From an uncultured cyanobacterium (GTDB taxonomy: Bacteria > Cyanobacteriota > Cyanobacteriia > Pseudanabaenales > Pseudanabaenaceae): a stretch of 14,410 bases of DNA. The translations under genes were made by a program, and so were the position numbers. Every line of letters begins with the position of its first letter. Within the stretch, counting starts at the first letter, position 1. Under the pieces are notes generated by a model. It ran no database searches, was not told the DNA's origin, and saw nothing but the letters and a program-made list of their open reading frames with translations. This document shows, one piece after another, positions 1 through 7,321 of the stretch. The DNA lies in contig CAIJEA010000521.1 of NCBI GenBank assembly GCA_903819605.1, forward strand, positions 1 to 14,410, read 5' to 3'.

Positions 1-2222
1 GATGCCCTTGATATTTGGATATCCGCAGGTAAGTTAGTAACTTGTTCAACGGGTAAATGTGCTTTACCTGTAGGTATAGAGATCGCAAAAGTTGTGCCAT
101 AACCATAGTCTGACTTCACGGTAATTTCGCCACCATGCAGACTTACTAATTCTTTGACCAATGCCAAACCTAAACCGCTGCCCTCATAGCTACGATTGAC
201 TGAGCCATCAGCTTGACGAAAACGATCAAATAGAAATGGAATTTGATCTTCACGAATCCCAATTCCCGTGTCGTGAACGCTGAGCATGCAATGATTCCCA
301 TCAGCATCAGCATTAATCCGAACCGTGATGTTGCCATTATTTGGAGTGAATTTCATGGCATTAGAAAGCAAATTATAGAGAACCTTATCAAACTTCTCTA
401 AGTCTAAATATATGTCAGGACATTCCTCACTAAACTCACTGAGTAAATGAATATTTTTGCGATCGCAATAGGGGCGAAAAGAATCAATAGTTTGACTAGT
501 AAACTCGACGAGGTTGCAGGGTCGGAAACAAGCTTGCATTTTACCAGCATCAAGGCGCTGGATATCAAGTAGTTGGTTAACCAGACGCAATAAGCGGCGA
601 CAATTTCGCAGGGCAATTACTGATTGATCGTAGGGAAGTGGCTGTGATTGCTCGATCGCCGCTTCTAAGGGGCCAATCGTCAGGGTAAGGGGAGTGCGGA
701 ATTCGTGGGAAAGATTTTGAAAGAACTCGTTCTTCTGTTGATCGAGTTCGAGAAGTTGATGGGCTTGTTGACGGGTTGTTTGAAAAAGATTAGCCTGCTG
801 TACGGCGATCGCAGCTTGAGCAGCAACGGCTTGGACAAGAGAAATTTCTTCGGGCTTCCATTGACGGGGATGATTATTTTGACGCATGGAGATACTGCCA
901 ATAATCTTGCCATCAGAAATCAGTGGTACAATGAGCAGCGATCGCGCAGTTGAATGCATTGGTCGATCAACAAGATTCCATTCTGGAGTTTCATACAGAT
1001 CGGAAATCACTACAGGTTGCTTAGACTCAATTAGTGCTTGAAAAACTGGATTGTCGGAAATATCCACAATCGCTTGCGGTAATGTCGATTCATTGGAATC
1101 TTCCGTACCATTGACTAATTCATCTGAGTCTAGCAGATGTAAGCCGACACAGCGTAAATAATGCTCATCCGCAGTCCATAAAGACAGAGCACAACTTTCA
1201 GAATTTAAGGCTTGTCCCAATTGTTGAGTAATTGAAGCAAAAATCTTTTGAGGATCGAGACTCGATCGAATTGTGCTAGTAATCGTGTTGAGCAAAGACT
1301 CCCTTTGGGCAAGTTCTTGAATGCGATCGTAGGCTCGATTGCGCGAGCTGACGATCGCCGCTTGATCGGCCGCCAATTCGATCAAATCTAGTTCATCATT
1401 ACTCCACAGATGCGAATTTCCACAGTGATAGAGCGCTAGCATCGCTAAGCACTCTTTTTGAACTTCAAGTGGGACAAAAAGAACGGATTTGATATTGTTT
1501 TGAGCGTAGATGACTCTATCAGCTTCGGAAATACGCTGATCTTCCTGAATATTACTAATTGCGACGATCTGCGCTTGTAGGGTCAGGGTCTTGGATAACT
1601 TGCTCCAATCGGCAATGGGTTCACAAGAATAGGCGAAGTAATCATCTACAAGTTGGTTATTCTCAAATAGCCGTAAAATGCTGCCTGAAACCTCAAAATT
1701 ACGCGCAATTGATTCTGCGATCATGGCAATGCTCTCACGATAGGGAGCAGCGCTATCAACCGATGAGGCGATCGCATTGAGCAATGACTGCTGACGTAGA
1801 GTACGACGCAATTCGGCGGTACGATTTCGCAATACCTTGTGCGTATCGATCGCCTGACGTACTACATTTCTGAGTTCCCCTTCATCCCAAGGCTTAGTCA
1901 CATATTTGAAGACCTTAGAAGTATTGATAGCTTCAACGAGATCCTCAACATCAGTGTAGCCAGTCAAGATAATTCGCATTGTATCAGGGTATTTAACTGC
2001 CATTTGGCTTAAAAACTCTGTACCACTCATGATCGGCATTCTTTGATCGGAGATAATTACCGCGACTTCACCTTCCCGCTCCAGCAAATCTAACGCCTCT
2101 AAACCCCCATTTGCTCGGAAGACTTGATATTCTCGATAAAAAGTACGATATAGCAAATCCAAGTTATCGGGTTCATCATCGATAACCAGTAACTTAAGTT
2201 TGGGGTTGATTTGCGAACCCAT
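1..2222 (-). CDS. Multidomain sensor histidine kinase with N-terminal receiver domain (C-terminus cut off by the window edge)
   Basis: The frame is open for 740 codons from ATG at 2222-2220 to the left edge, so the C-terminus is missing. Residues 8-125 are a receiver domain: acidic pair D15/D16, phospho-acceptor D59 in SDQRMP, T87 in LTGYTD and K110 in YVTKPW. Two GAF-like sensor domains follow at about 144-297 and 307-477, both opening with a SLLN motif. The HisKA H-box NLSHEFRTPL puts the phosphorylated histidine at H506. The ATPase has an N-box at N621 (LLSNAMKFTP), G1 at D651 (DTGIGI) and G2 at 681-686 (GSGLGL). It is therefore a soluble cytoplasmic kinase with no visible membrane segment, taking input through its own receiver and GAF domains. 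AGGAAG lies 10 nt before the ATG and supports this start. Hydrophilic sequence continues past the ATPase at the edge, so a C-terminal receiver (hybrid kinase) is possible but not seen. The ligand and output partner are unknown. Confidence 0.93.
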   Translation of the reverse strand, partial: MGSQINPKLKLLVIDDEPDNLDLLYRTFYREYQVFRANGGLEALDLLEREGEVAVIISDQRMPIMSGTEFLSQMAVKYPDTMRIILTGYTDVEDLVEAINTSKVFKYVTKPWDEGELRNVVRQAIDTHKVLRNRTAELRRTLRQQSLLNAIASSVDSAAPYRESIAMIAESIARNFEVSGSILRLFENNQLVDDYFAYSCEPIADWSKLSKTLTLQAQIVAISNIQEDQRISEADRVIYAQNNIKSVLFVPLEVQKECLAMLALYHCGNSHLWSNDELDLIELAADQAAIVSSRNRAYDRIQELAQRESLLNTITSTIRSSLDPQKIFASITQQLGQALNSESCALSLWTADEHYLRCVGLHLLDSDELVNGTEDSNESTLPQAIVDISDNPVFQALIESKQPVVISDLYETPEWNLVDRPMHSTARSLLIVPLISDGKIIGSISMRQNNHPRQWKPEEISLVQAVAAQAAIAVQQANLFQTTRQQAHQLLELDQQKNEFFQNLSHEFRTPLTLTIGPLEAAIEQSQPLPYDQSVIALRNCRRLLRLVNQLLDIQRLDAGKMQACFRPCNLVEFTSQTIDSFRPYCDRKNIHLLSEFSEECPDIYLDLEKFDKVLYNLLSNAMKFTPNNGNITVRINADADGNHCMLSVHDTGIGIREDQIPFLFDRFRQADGSVNRSYEGSGLGLALVKELVSLHGGEITVKSDYGYGTTFAISIPTGKAHLPVEQVTNLPADIQISRA

Positions 2223-2475
2223 TTAGCTAATTCTTCCTAAACTATTAATACCCAATTGGTCTTAATATCAATGATGAGTATCTTGATATGATAATCATTA
2301 ATATTCTAGAAAAGTAATAGATACAGAAAATATATATATCAAAATACTAAAATTGACTTTGACATTCTTAGTATTTTGATAAAGTATTATCTAACGTTAA
2401 AGATCAACTTATCTAGCATTAATAAACTTAACTTGATTTTGAATATACTGCCTTTTCTATCATAACCGATCCTCT
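2223..2475. promoter_or_regulatory. AT-rich upstream region of the sensor kinase gene with a 14-bp perfect inverted repeat
   Basis: This 253-bp gap lies between the murE stop and the sensor kinase start, both on the minus strand, so it should carry the kinase promoter. It is strongly AT-rich. It holds a perfect 14-bp inverted repeat, TATCAAAATACTAA at 2337-2350 and its complement at 2368-2381, around a 17-bp spacer. The repeat centre is about 137 bp upstream of the kinase start and about 117 bp past the murE stop. There is no T-run typical of an intrinsic terminator and no clear terminator for murE, so a regulator binding site is the better guess. No promoter hexamers are convincing here. Confidence 0.45.
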
Positions 2476-3972
2476 TTACGTGTTTTTGCCTAGAGTTCTC
2501 AGCAATAAAGCGGTTTGAGCTTCTTCACGATCGTCAAAATGGATTTTTTCACGACCGATAATTTGATAGTCTTCATGCCCTTTACCTGCAATTAGAATCG
2601 TATCTCCAGCCATTGCTTCCGCGATCGCTGTTTGGATACATTTATGACGATCGCCTTCAATTTTTATTGGTTTATTACCAATATTTGCATTGACTCCCAC
2701 AGCGACATCATCCAAAATACGCTGAGGATCTTCGGTACGCGGATTGTCTGAGGTGACATAAACGCGATCGGCAAGTCTAGCCGCGATCTCGCCCATTAAC
2801 GGACGTTTTGTCCGATCGCGATCGCCACCGCAGCCAAACACACAAATTAATTCGCGCTGCGTAAAGGGACGCATTGCCTTCAGAAGATTTTCTAAACTAT
2901 CAGGGGTATGGGCATAGTCCACAACCACAGTGACATCCTGATCGTCGCTGACTTGAACCCGTTCCACGCGCCCAGGCACATTCTTGAATTCGGGTAAACG
3001 GCTGATTACTTCCGCTAAACTCATGCCCATGTGCAAAGCTGTGGCGATCGCTGCCAAGATATTCTCGACATTAAAACGTCCGACTAGCGGAGATTTAAAG
3101 GCGATCTCGCCCTGAGGAGTGTGCAAAATCCCCGTCGCGCCATTGGGTAAATAAACCAAGTCCTCGGTATAAAAATCAGCTCGATCGTTGCTAATGCTAT
3201 AAGTCCAAACCTGCTTTTCTGTGAGAGTTTGTGCCAACCTTTGCCCGAAGGGATCGTCGAAGTTAATAATCGCTCGTCCTTGCAAATAAGTCTCGCTAAA
3301 TAGCAAAGCCTTCGCCTGAAAATAGTCCTCTAGGTTGTGGTGATAGTCCAAGTGATCCTGCGTCAAATTAGTAAATACCGCCACCTCAAAGGGGCAACCT
3401 AACACGCGACGTTGGTCTAGAGCATGGGAGCTAACCTCCATCAGTCCGACATCACAGCCTGCGGCGATCGCTTCGGCAAGTTGTGCCTGTAAGTCCACGG
3501 CAAAGGGGGTAGTATGTGTCGCTGTCTTGGAATAGCCAGCCCAACGGGTATAGAGAGTGCCAAATAGTGCTGCTGCATATTGGGTTTGCAACAAAAACTC
3601 GATTAAGTGCGTGGTGGTAGTTTTGCCATTTGTCCCTGTTACCCCCACTAATTTCAGCTTTTGGGCGGGATAGTCATAAAATGCGGTTGCTAATTTACTA
3701 CAAGCCACGACCACATCATCAACGGCGATCGCTTTTTCCTTGCTTGGCAAATTTTCAAGTGCCTCATGGGAAATAATCGCGGCGATCGCGCCTTGGGCGA
3801 TCGCCTGTGGCGCAAATTTGCCACCATCAACCTGAGTACCCGTCATGCCAATAAATAAGTCCCCATCTTGACAAGCTCTCGAATCTGTAACTACGCGCTT
3901 GACCTCTAACTCGTCTAATTCGGGCTGAGGATTTTGATAGCCTGCTAACGATAGCAATTGTTCTAAACGCAT
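2476..3972 (-). CDS. murE: UDP-N-acetylmuramoyl-L-alanyl-D-glutamate--2,6-diaminopimelate ligase (MurE)
   Basis: This is the cytoplasmic peptidoglycan ligase that adds meso-diaminopimelate to UDP-MurNAc-L-Ala-D-Glu using ATP. From the chosen start it has 498 residues, normal for the family. The N-terminal UDP-binding domain includes VTDSR (28-32). The central ATPase domain carries the P-loop GTNGKTTT at 113-120 and the carbamylated lysine at K221 in FQAKALLF. The C-terminal ligase domain has DNPR at 409-412, the motif that marks diaminopimelate rather than lysine specificity, and GKGHEDYQ at 463-470. The frame stays open upstream to 4080, but those 36 extra codons run through a GC-rich palindrome and do not resemble MurE. 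TGAGGG at 3983-3988 sits 10 nt before ATG 3972 and fixes the start. It lies downstream of purN on the same strand with a 111-bp gap, so co-transcription is possible. Confidence 0.96.
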   Translation of the reverse strand: MRLEQLLSLAGYQNPQPELDELEVKRVVTDSRACQDGDLFIGMTGTQVDGGKFAPQAIAQGAIAAIISHEALENLPSKEKAIAVDDVVVACSKLATAFYDYPAQKLKLVGVTGTNGKTTTTHLIEFLLQTQYAAALFGTLYTRWAGYSKTATHTTPFAVDLQAQLAEAIAAGCDVGLMEVSSHALDQRRVLGCPFEVAVFTNLTQDHLDYHHNLEDYFQAKALLFSETYLQGRAIINFDDPFGQRLAQTLTEKQVWTYSISNDRADFYTEDLVYLPNGATGILHTPQGEIAFKSPLVGRFNVENILAAIATALHMGMSLAEVISRLPEFKNVPGRVERVQVSDDQDVTVVVDYAHTPDSLENLLKAMRPFTQRELICVFGCGGDRDRTKRPLMGEIAARLADRVYVTSDNPRTEDPQRILDDVAVGVNANIGNKPIKIEGDRHKCIQTAIAEAMAGDTILIAGKGHEDYQIIGREKIHFDDREEAQTALLLRTLGKNT

Positions 3973-3982
3973 AATTTCTGAT

Positions 3983-3988
3983 CCCTCA
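3983..3988 (-). promoter_or_regulatory. Ribosome binding site that decides the murE start
   Basis: On the minus strand this reads TGAGGG, 10 nt before ATG 3972. It favours the start giving MRLEQLLSLAGY over the longer frame that begins at 4080 inside the palindromic repeat. Confidence 0.6.
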
Positions 3989-4049
3989 CCACAAGCACAA
4001 AACATCCGAGAATTTTGACACGAAATCTTCATCTGTGACAACTCTAAAA

Positions 4050-4094
4050 CCCAAAAGTGATAGGCGGCGCGAAGCGCCACCTATCACTTTTGGG
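4050..4094. repeat. GC-rich palindrome overlapping the purN stop codon
   Basis: The 21-bp arms (4050-4070 and 4074-4094) pair with one mismatch around a GAA loop. The inner part is GATAGGCGGCGC, shared with the palindrome at 6026-6068; the outer part differs. The right arm contains the last codons and TGA stop of purN (stop at 4084-4086). It lies between purN and murE and could act as a transcript-end stabiliser or attenuator, although there is no long T-run. Confidence 0.85.
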
Positions 4095-4722
4095 CGAAAG
4101 TGGCGATAGCTATACATTCAGCGATCGCCTGTGGATAAATAATATGTTCTTGGACTTGGATGCGCTTTTGCAGGTCTTCTAGCGTATCGTCAGGTAAAAC
4201 TGGTACAGCAGCTTGTTTGATAATTTTGCCGCTATCGACTTCGAGACTGAGTAAATGCACGGTACAGCCCGTAATCTTGACACCATAGTTAAAAGCCTGC
4301 TCGATCGCATGAATACCTTTGAAGCTCGGTAATAAACTGGGATGAATATTCAAAATCCTATCTGGGAAGGCATCAATTAAGACTTGGGTAACGATCCGCA
4401 TCCAGCCCGCCATGATCACCAGATCGACATTGTATTGCTTGAGGATGTCAATAATTGCACGATCGAGAGCTTGCCGAGATTTGTAATCGCGATGGTTGAC
4501 TAAAATTGCAGGAATGCCAAACTTGTCAGCACGTTGTTTCACGAAAGCATCAGGTTCGTTATAAATCACTACCGCAATTTTGGCTTGCAGTTCGCCGTTC
4601 GAGATCGCAGTAGCGATCGCTTCGAGATTACTACCACTTCCCGAAGCTAGTACACCTAAAATAGTGACCGAATTGGAATTAGATAACTCTTTGGCTTCGG
4701 ATAAAATCTCTGGCGAACTCAC
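4084..4722 (-). CDS. purN: Phosphoribosylglycinamide formyltransferase (PurN)
   Basis: This enzyme transfers the formyl group of 10-formyl-tetrahydrofolate to GAR in the third step of de novo purine synthesis, in the cytoplasm. At 212 residues it matches the family. VLASGSGSNLEAI (24-36) is the phosphate-binding N-terminal loop. The catalytic triad is visible as N125 and H127 in NIHPSLLP and D163 in LEVDSGKII; these correspond to E. coli N106, H108 and D144. The residue after the SG of that last motif is lysine where many homologues have proline. The start is GTG at 4722-4720 with AGGAG at 4735-4739, 12 nt upstream. The first 18 residues are a variable extension before the first beta strand. 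The stop codon is embedded in a palindrome shared with the region upstream of murE. It is transcribed divergently from dusA. Confidence 0.96.
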   Translation of the reverse strand: MSSPEILSEAKELSNSNSVTILGVLASGSGSNLEAIATAISNGELQAKIAVVIYNEPDAFVKQRADKFGIPAILVNHRDYKSRQALDRAIIDILKQYNVDLVIMAGWMRIVTQVLIDAFPDRILNIHPSLLPSFKGIHAIEQAFNYGVKITGCTVHLLSLEVDSGKIIKQAAVPVLPDDTLEDLQKRIQVQEHIIYPQAIAECIAIATFAQK

Positions 4723-4764
4723 GAATCTTCAAGGCTCCTAAACAAAAAGCGCAGACACAAGTTT

Positions 4765-4770
4765 ACTATA
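4765..4770 (-). promoter_or_regulatory. Candidate -10 box for purN
   Basis: The minus strand reads TATAGT, 42 nt upstream of the purN GTG codon, followed by the purN ribosome binding site. No good -35 is present; the expected -35 region falls in the inverted repeat at 4778-4810, which may mean that the promoter is controlled by a protein bound there. The call rests on position and consensus only. Confidence 0.35.
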
Positions 4771-4777
4771 GATAAAC

Positions 4778-4810
4778 AGTTTTCATTTTACCCACGGTAA
4801 AATGAAAACT
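4778..4810. promoter_or_regulatory. Perfect 15-bp inverted repeat (3-nt loop) in the purN/dusA divergent region
   Basis: The arm AGTTTTCATTTTACC (4778-4792) is exactly complementary to 4796-4810 around CAC. It covers the expected -35 position of the candidate purN promoter. It could be an operator or an RNA hairpin; it lacks the T-run of a terminator on the purN side and is too far upstream of either coding region to end a known gene. Confidence 0.7.
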
Positions 4811-4831
4811 CAAAAACCTTACTGGAATTGT

Positions 4832-4871
4832 AGTTTTTATCGAATGAGTATCTACTCATTCGATAAAAACT
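4832..4871. promoter_or_regulatory. Perfect 19-bp inverted repeat (2-nt loop) just upstream of dusA
   Basis: The arm AGTTTTTATCGAATGAGTA (4832-4850) is exactly complementary to 4853-4871 with only TC between. It ends 15 nt before the dusA ATG. In mRNA it would form a strong stem in the leader beside the translation start, where no good Shine-Dalgarno sequence is visible. Its first bases (AGTTTT) match those of the neighbouring repeat at 4778. Confidence 0.75.
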
Positions 4872-4886
4872 GTAGACGATTTTGCC

Positions 4887-5933
4887 ATGACTAGTCTATC
4901 GGAACGAATTCTTTCTATTCAGGAAGTTAGCGATCGCCACCATCAAACTTATCCCCTCAGCATTGCGCCAATGATGGATCGCACTGATCGCCATTATCGC
5001 TATTTCATGCGCCAAATTACGCGACGAACTTTGCTCTATACGGAAATGGTCACCAGTGCGGCAATTAAGCATGGCGATAAAGATTATCTATTAGGATTTT
5101 CGCCAGAGGAAAATCCGATCGCTTTGCAAGTTGGGGGCGATAATCCTCAAGACTTGGCTGAATGTGCGCGAATTGCCGAGGCAATGGGCTATGACGAAAT
5201 CAATTTGAATGTGGGCTGTCCTAGCGATCGCGTCCAAAGCGGACATTTTGGGGCTTGCTTGATGAAAACGCCCGATCGGGTGGCTCAATGCATTGAGGCA
5301 ATGATTGCGGCGACAAGTATTCCCGTCTCGGTCAAACATCGGATCGGCGTTGATGATTTAGATCGTTACGAAGATATGCAAAACTTTGTGCGGATTTTAT
5401 CGGAAGCTGGTTGTCAGCGTTTCTCAGTTCATGCCCGAAAAGCATGGTTGCAAGGGTTAAGTCCAAAAGATAATCGCGAAATTCCACCTTTACGTTATGC
5501 CGATGTCTATCGCTTAAAGAAGGAATTCCCCCATTTATTTATTGAGATTAATGGAGGATTTACCACTCTAGAGCAAGCTCACGAGCAATTACAGTATGTG
5601 AATGCGGTGATGATTGGGCGTGCGGCTTACGATAATCCCTATCTATTTTCCACAAGCGATCGCGAGTTTTTTGGAGATGAAGCTCCTATCCGTAGTCGAG
5701 TGGAAGTTGCGGAAGCGATGATTGATTATATTGATGCATGGACCGCTAAGGGATTGAAGTTAAATAAAATCACGCGCCACATGTTGCAATTGTTTCATGG
5801 TCAAGCTGGCAGCCGCATCTGGAAACGGATTATTACTGATAACTCTTGTATTGCTGGGGCGGGTTCTGAAGTAATTCGTGAAGCGATCGCCGCAGTTAAC
5901 ATTGCAATTAACAGTCAAGAGATAGCACTTTGA
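4887..5933 (+). CDS. dusA: tRNA-dihydrouridine(20/20a) synthase DusA
   Basis: This flavoenzyme reduces uridine to dihydrouridine in the tRNA D-loop using FMN and NADPH. The 348-residue protein shows the DusA type of TIM barrel: SIAPMMDRTDRHYRYF (25-40) at the FMN-binding start; LQVGGDNP (80-87); NLNVGCPSDRVQSG (106-119), with C111 the expected catalytic acid; GACLM (122-126); SVKHRIGVDD (148-157); NGGF and IGRAAYDNP further on. The C-terminal helical domain begins near KGLKLNKITRHMLQLFHGQ, typical of DusA and not of DusB or DusC. The ATG at 4887 has no strong Shine-Dalgarno sequence and stands 15 nt after a perfect hairpin, which may influence translation. It is transcribed away from purN and is probably a single-gene unit; a weak hairpin at 5951-5991 follows it. 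Confidence 0.96.
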   Translation: MTSLSERILSIQEVSDRHHQTYPLSIAPMMDRTDRHYRYFMRQITRRTLLYTEMVTSAAIKHGDKDYLLGFSPEENPIALQVGGDNPQDLAECARIAEAMGYDEINLNVGCPSDRVQSGHFGACLMKTPDRVAQCIEAMIAATSIPVSVKHRIGVDDLDRYEDMQNFVRILSEAGCQRFSVHARKAWLQGLSPKDNREIPPLRYADVYRLKKEFPHLFIEINGGFTTLEQAHEQLQYVNAVMIGRAAYDNPYLFSTSDREFFGDEAPIRSRVEVAEAMIDYIDAWTAKGLKLNKITRHMLQLFHGQAGSRIWKRIITDNSCIAGAGSEVIREAIAAVNIAINSQEIAL

Positions 5934-6304
5934 TTAAGCCTAATTACATTAGGGAATAAAATTCGTCTTGCGCCTTGCCTTGATATTCCCTTCCCAATGA
6001 ATATAGCTGTCGCCAAATGTATCACCAAGAAGAGATAGGCGGCGCTTTGCGCCGCCTATCTCTTCTTGATTTTTGATTTAGTCCTAACACAAGCGACGGC
6101 AGATATAACAACCAACGTTATTACTGAGTCACATTCGCCAACTTATTCTTATTTTGCATAAGCAATTGAACTGTCATAAGTCTAGAATTAGATTGGTTGG
6201 AGTGATATTTACGATCATAATATCTCAACCTATAAATTCAATGAAATTCAATGAAAATTAAATTTATAGCATTCCTAAAATATAGTTAGAGATCGCTAGA
6301 AATC
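5934..6304. other. 371-bp gene-free region between dusA and nagA
   Basis: No convincing reading frame is present. It holds a weak inverted repeat just after dusA (AGGGAATA at 5951-5958 with its complement at 5984-5991, 25-nt loop), which could be a poor terminator; the GC-rich palindrome at 6026-6068; and an AT-rich part before nagA. In that part a 10-bp unit ATTCAATGAA is repeated in tandem at 6236-6245 and 6246-6255, enclosed by a 9-bp inverted repeat (CTATAAATT at 6230-6238, complement at 6261-6269). The nagA promoter should lie here, but no hexamers are clear. Confidence 0.6.
6026..6068. repeat. GC-rich palindrome in the dusA-nagA gap
   Basis: The 20-bp arms 6026-6045 and 6049-6068 pair perfectly around TTT. 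The inner 12 bases GATAGGCGGCGC are the same as in the copy at 4050-4094, while the outer bases (AAGAA versus CCAAAAGT and so on) differ and yet remain complementary. It lies 92 bp after the dusA stop and is the most perfect member of the family in this window. Confidence 0.88.
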
Positions 6305-7321
6305 ATGACAGGTTTACACAAAATTATCTGTTCCACCCAAGGAGCCATTGATCTCCAAATCAATGGAGCATTAGGCATTCCCTTTAATGATTTAAATCGC
6401 GATCGCGCTGCCAAATTACCAGAAATTTGTCGATTCTTATATCAACAGGGACTAGATGGGTTTTTGCCTACCCTTGTTACTGCCGACCTCGCACAATTCC
6501 ATCGATCGCTATTTTTCCTAGCCGAAGCGATCGCCACACAAAAGCAAAATTCCAATCCCCTAGAAGCCAAAATCTTAGGCGTACATCTTGAAGGTTCTTT
6601 CTTACATCCCGATAAGCGGGGTGCACATCCTCAGCAGCATTTACTACCGCTTAATCTCGACACCTTAAAAAATTTACTCGGTGACTACACCGAAATTATC
6701 AAAGTTATTACCCTCGCCCCCGAACTCGATCCTTCAGGCAAAACTATTAAATATCTATGCGATCGCAATATTATTGTTAGCTTAGGTCACTCTACGGCAA
6801 ATGCAGAACAAACAAGAATGGCGATCGCTCAAGGTGCAACGATGGTCACTCATGCCTTTAATGCTATGCCTAGCCTACATCATCGCGATGTGGGTTTATT
6901 GGGCGAAGCAATTTTAAGCAATCGGGTTTGGTGCGGATTAATCGCCGATGGCGTTCATGTTTCGCCACAAATGGTGAAATTGCTATATCGAATGACAGAT
7001 AAAATTTTCCTAGTCAGCGACGCTTTAGCCCCACTGGGATTACCCAATGGCGTTTATCCTTGGGACGATCGCCCAATTACAGTGACAAATGGCACAGCAA
7101 GGCTACCAGATGGCACACTTTCAGGGACGACTGTGCCCTTACTTGATACTGTTAACGGTCTGGTCAAGTGGCAAATTTGTGAGCCAGAGCAAGCGATTAA
7201 CTTAGCGATCTCCGCCCCCCGTCAGGCGATCAACTTAGATGTTGCTACACCTCAGAGGCTAGCGTGGTATCAGACAGAATCGGGGAAACTGATTTGGCAG
7301 CACCATTCAAGTGAGAACTAG
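6305..7321 (+). CDS. nagA: N-acetylglucosamine-6-phosphate deacetylase (NagA), short N-terminus
   Basis: This metal-dependent amidohydrolase removes acetate from GlcNAc-6-phosphate in amino-sugar and cell-wall recycling. The 338-residue protein has the expected signatures in order: IDLQINGALG (15-24), HLEG with metal ligand E96, GHSTA with H162, THAFNAMP with H183, IADGVHV (213-219), and the catalytic aspartate D239 in VSDALAP. It is shorter than E. coli NagA (382): the usual 40-50 N-terminal residues that form part of the small beta domain before the IDLQING motif are replaced by only 14 residues. A TAG 16-18 nt upstream blocks an in-frame extension, and no frameshifted remnant is evident. 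The C-terminus (GKLIWQ) looks family-like and overlaps the accD 3' end by 77 bp on the opposite strand. All active-site residues seen are intact, so activity is possible, but fold stability is uncertain. Confidence 0.9.
   Translation: MTGLHKIICSTQGAIDLQINGALGIPFNDLNRDRAAKLPEICRFLYQQGLDGFLPTLVTADLAQFHRSLFFLAEAIATQKQNSNPLEAKILGVHLEGSFLHPDKRGAHPQQHLLPLNLDTLKNLLGDYTEIIKVITLAPELDPSGKTIKYLCDRNIIVSLGHSTANAEQTRMAIAQGATMVTHAFNAMPSLHHRDVGLLGEAILSNRVWCGLIADGVHVSPQMVKLLYRMTDKIFLVSDALAPLGLPNGVYPWDDRPITVTNGTARLPDGTLSGTTVPLLDTVNGLVKWQICEPEQAINLAISAPRQAINLDVATPQRLAWYQTESGKLIWQHHSSEN

Noticed and set aside
680..953. Short frames on both strands near the H-box of the sensor kinase
   Set aside because: They sit out of frame inside the continuous 740-codon kinase gene whose conserved histidine kinase motifs cover this stretch.
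4778..4871. Tandem hairpins as intrinsic terminators of purN or dusA
   Set aside because: Both genes start here rather than end here, and no gene ends nearby, so terminator function for them is ruled out by orientation.
5091..5339. Minus-strand reading frame inside dusA
   Set aside because: It lies wholly within the well-conserved dusA coding sequence, has no family resemblance and is a shadow frame.
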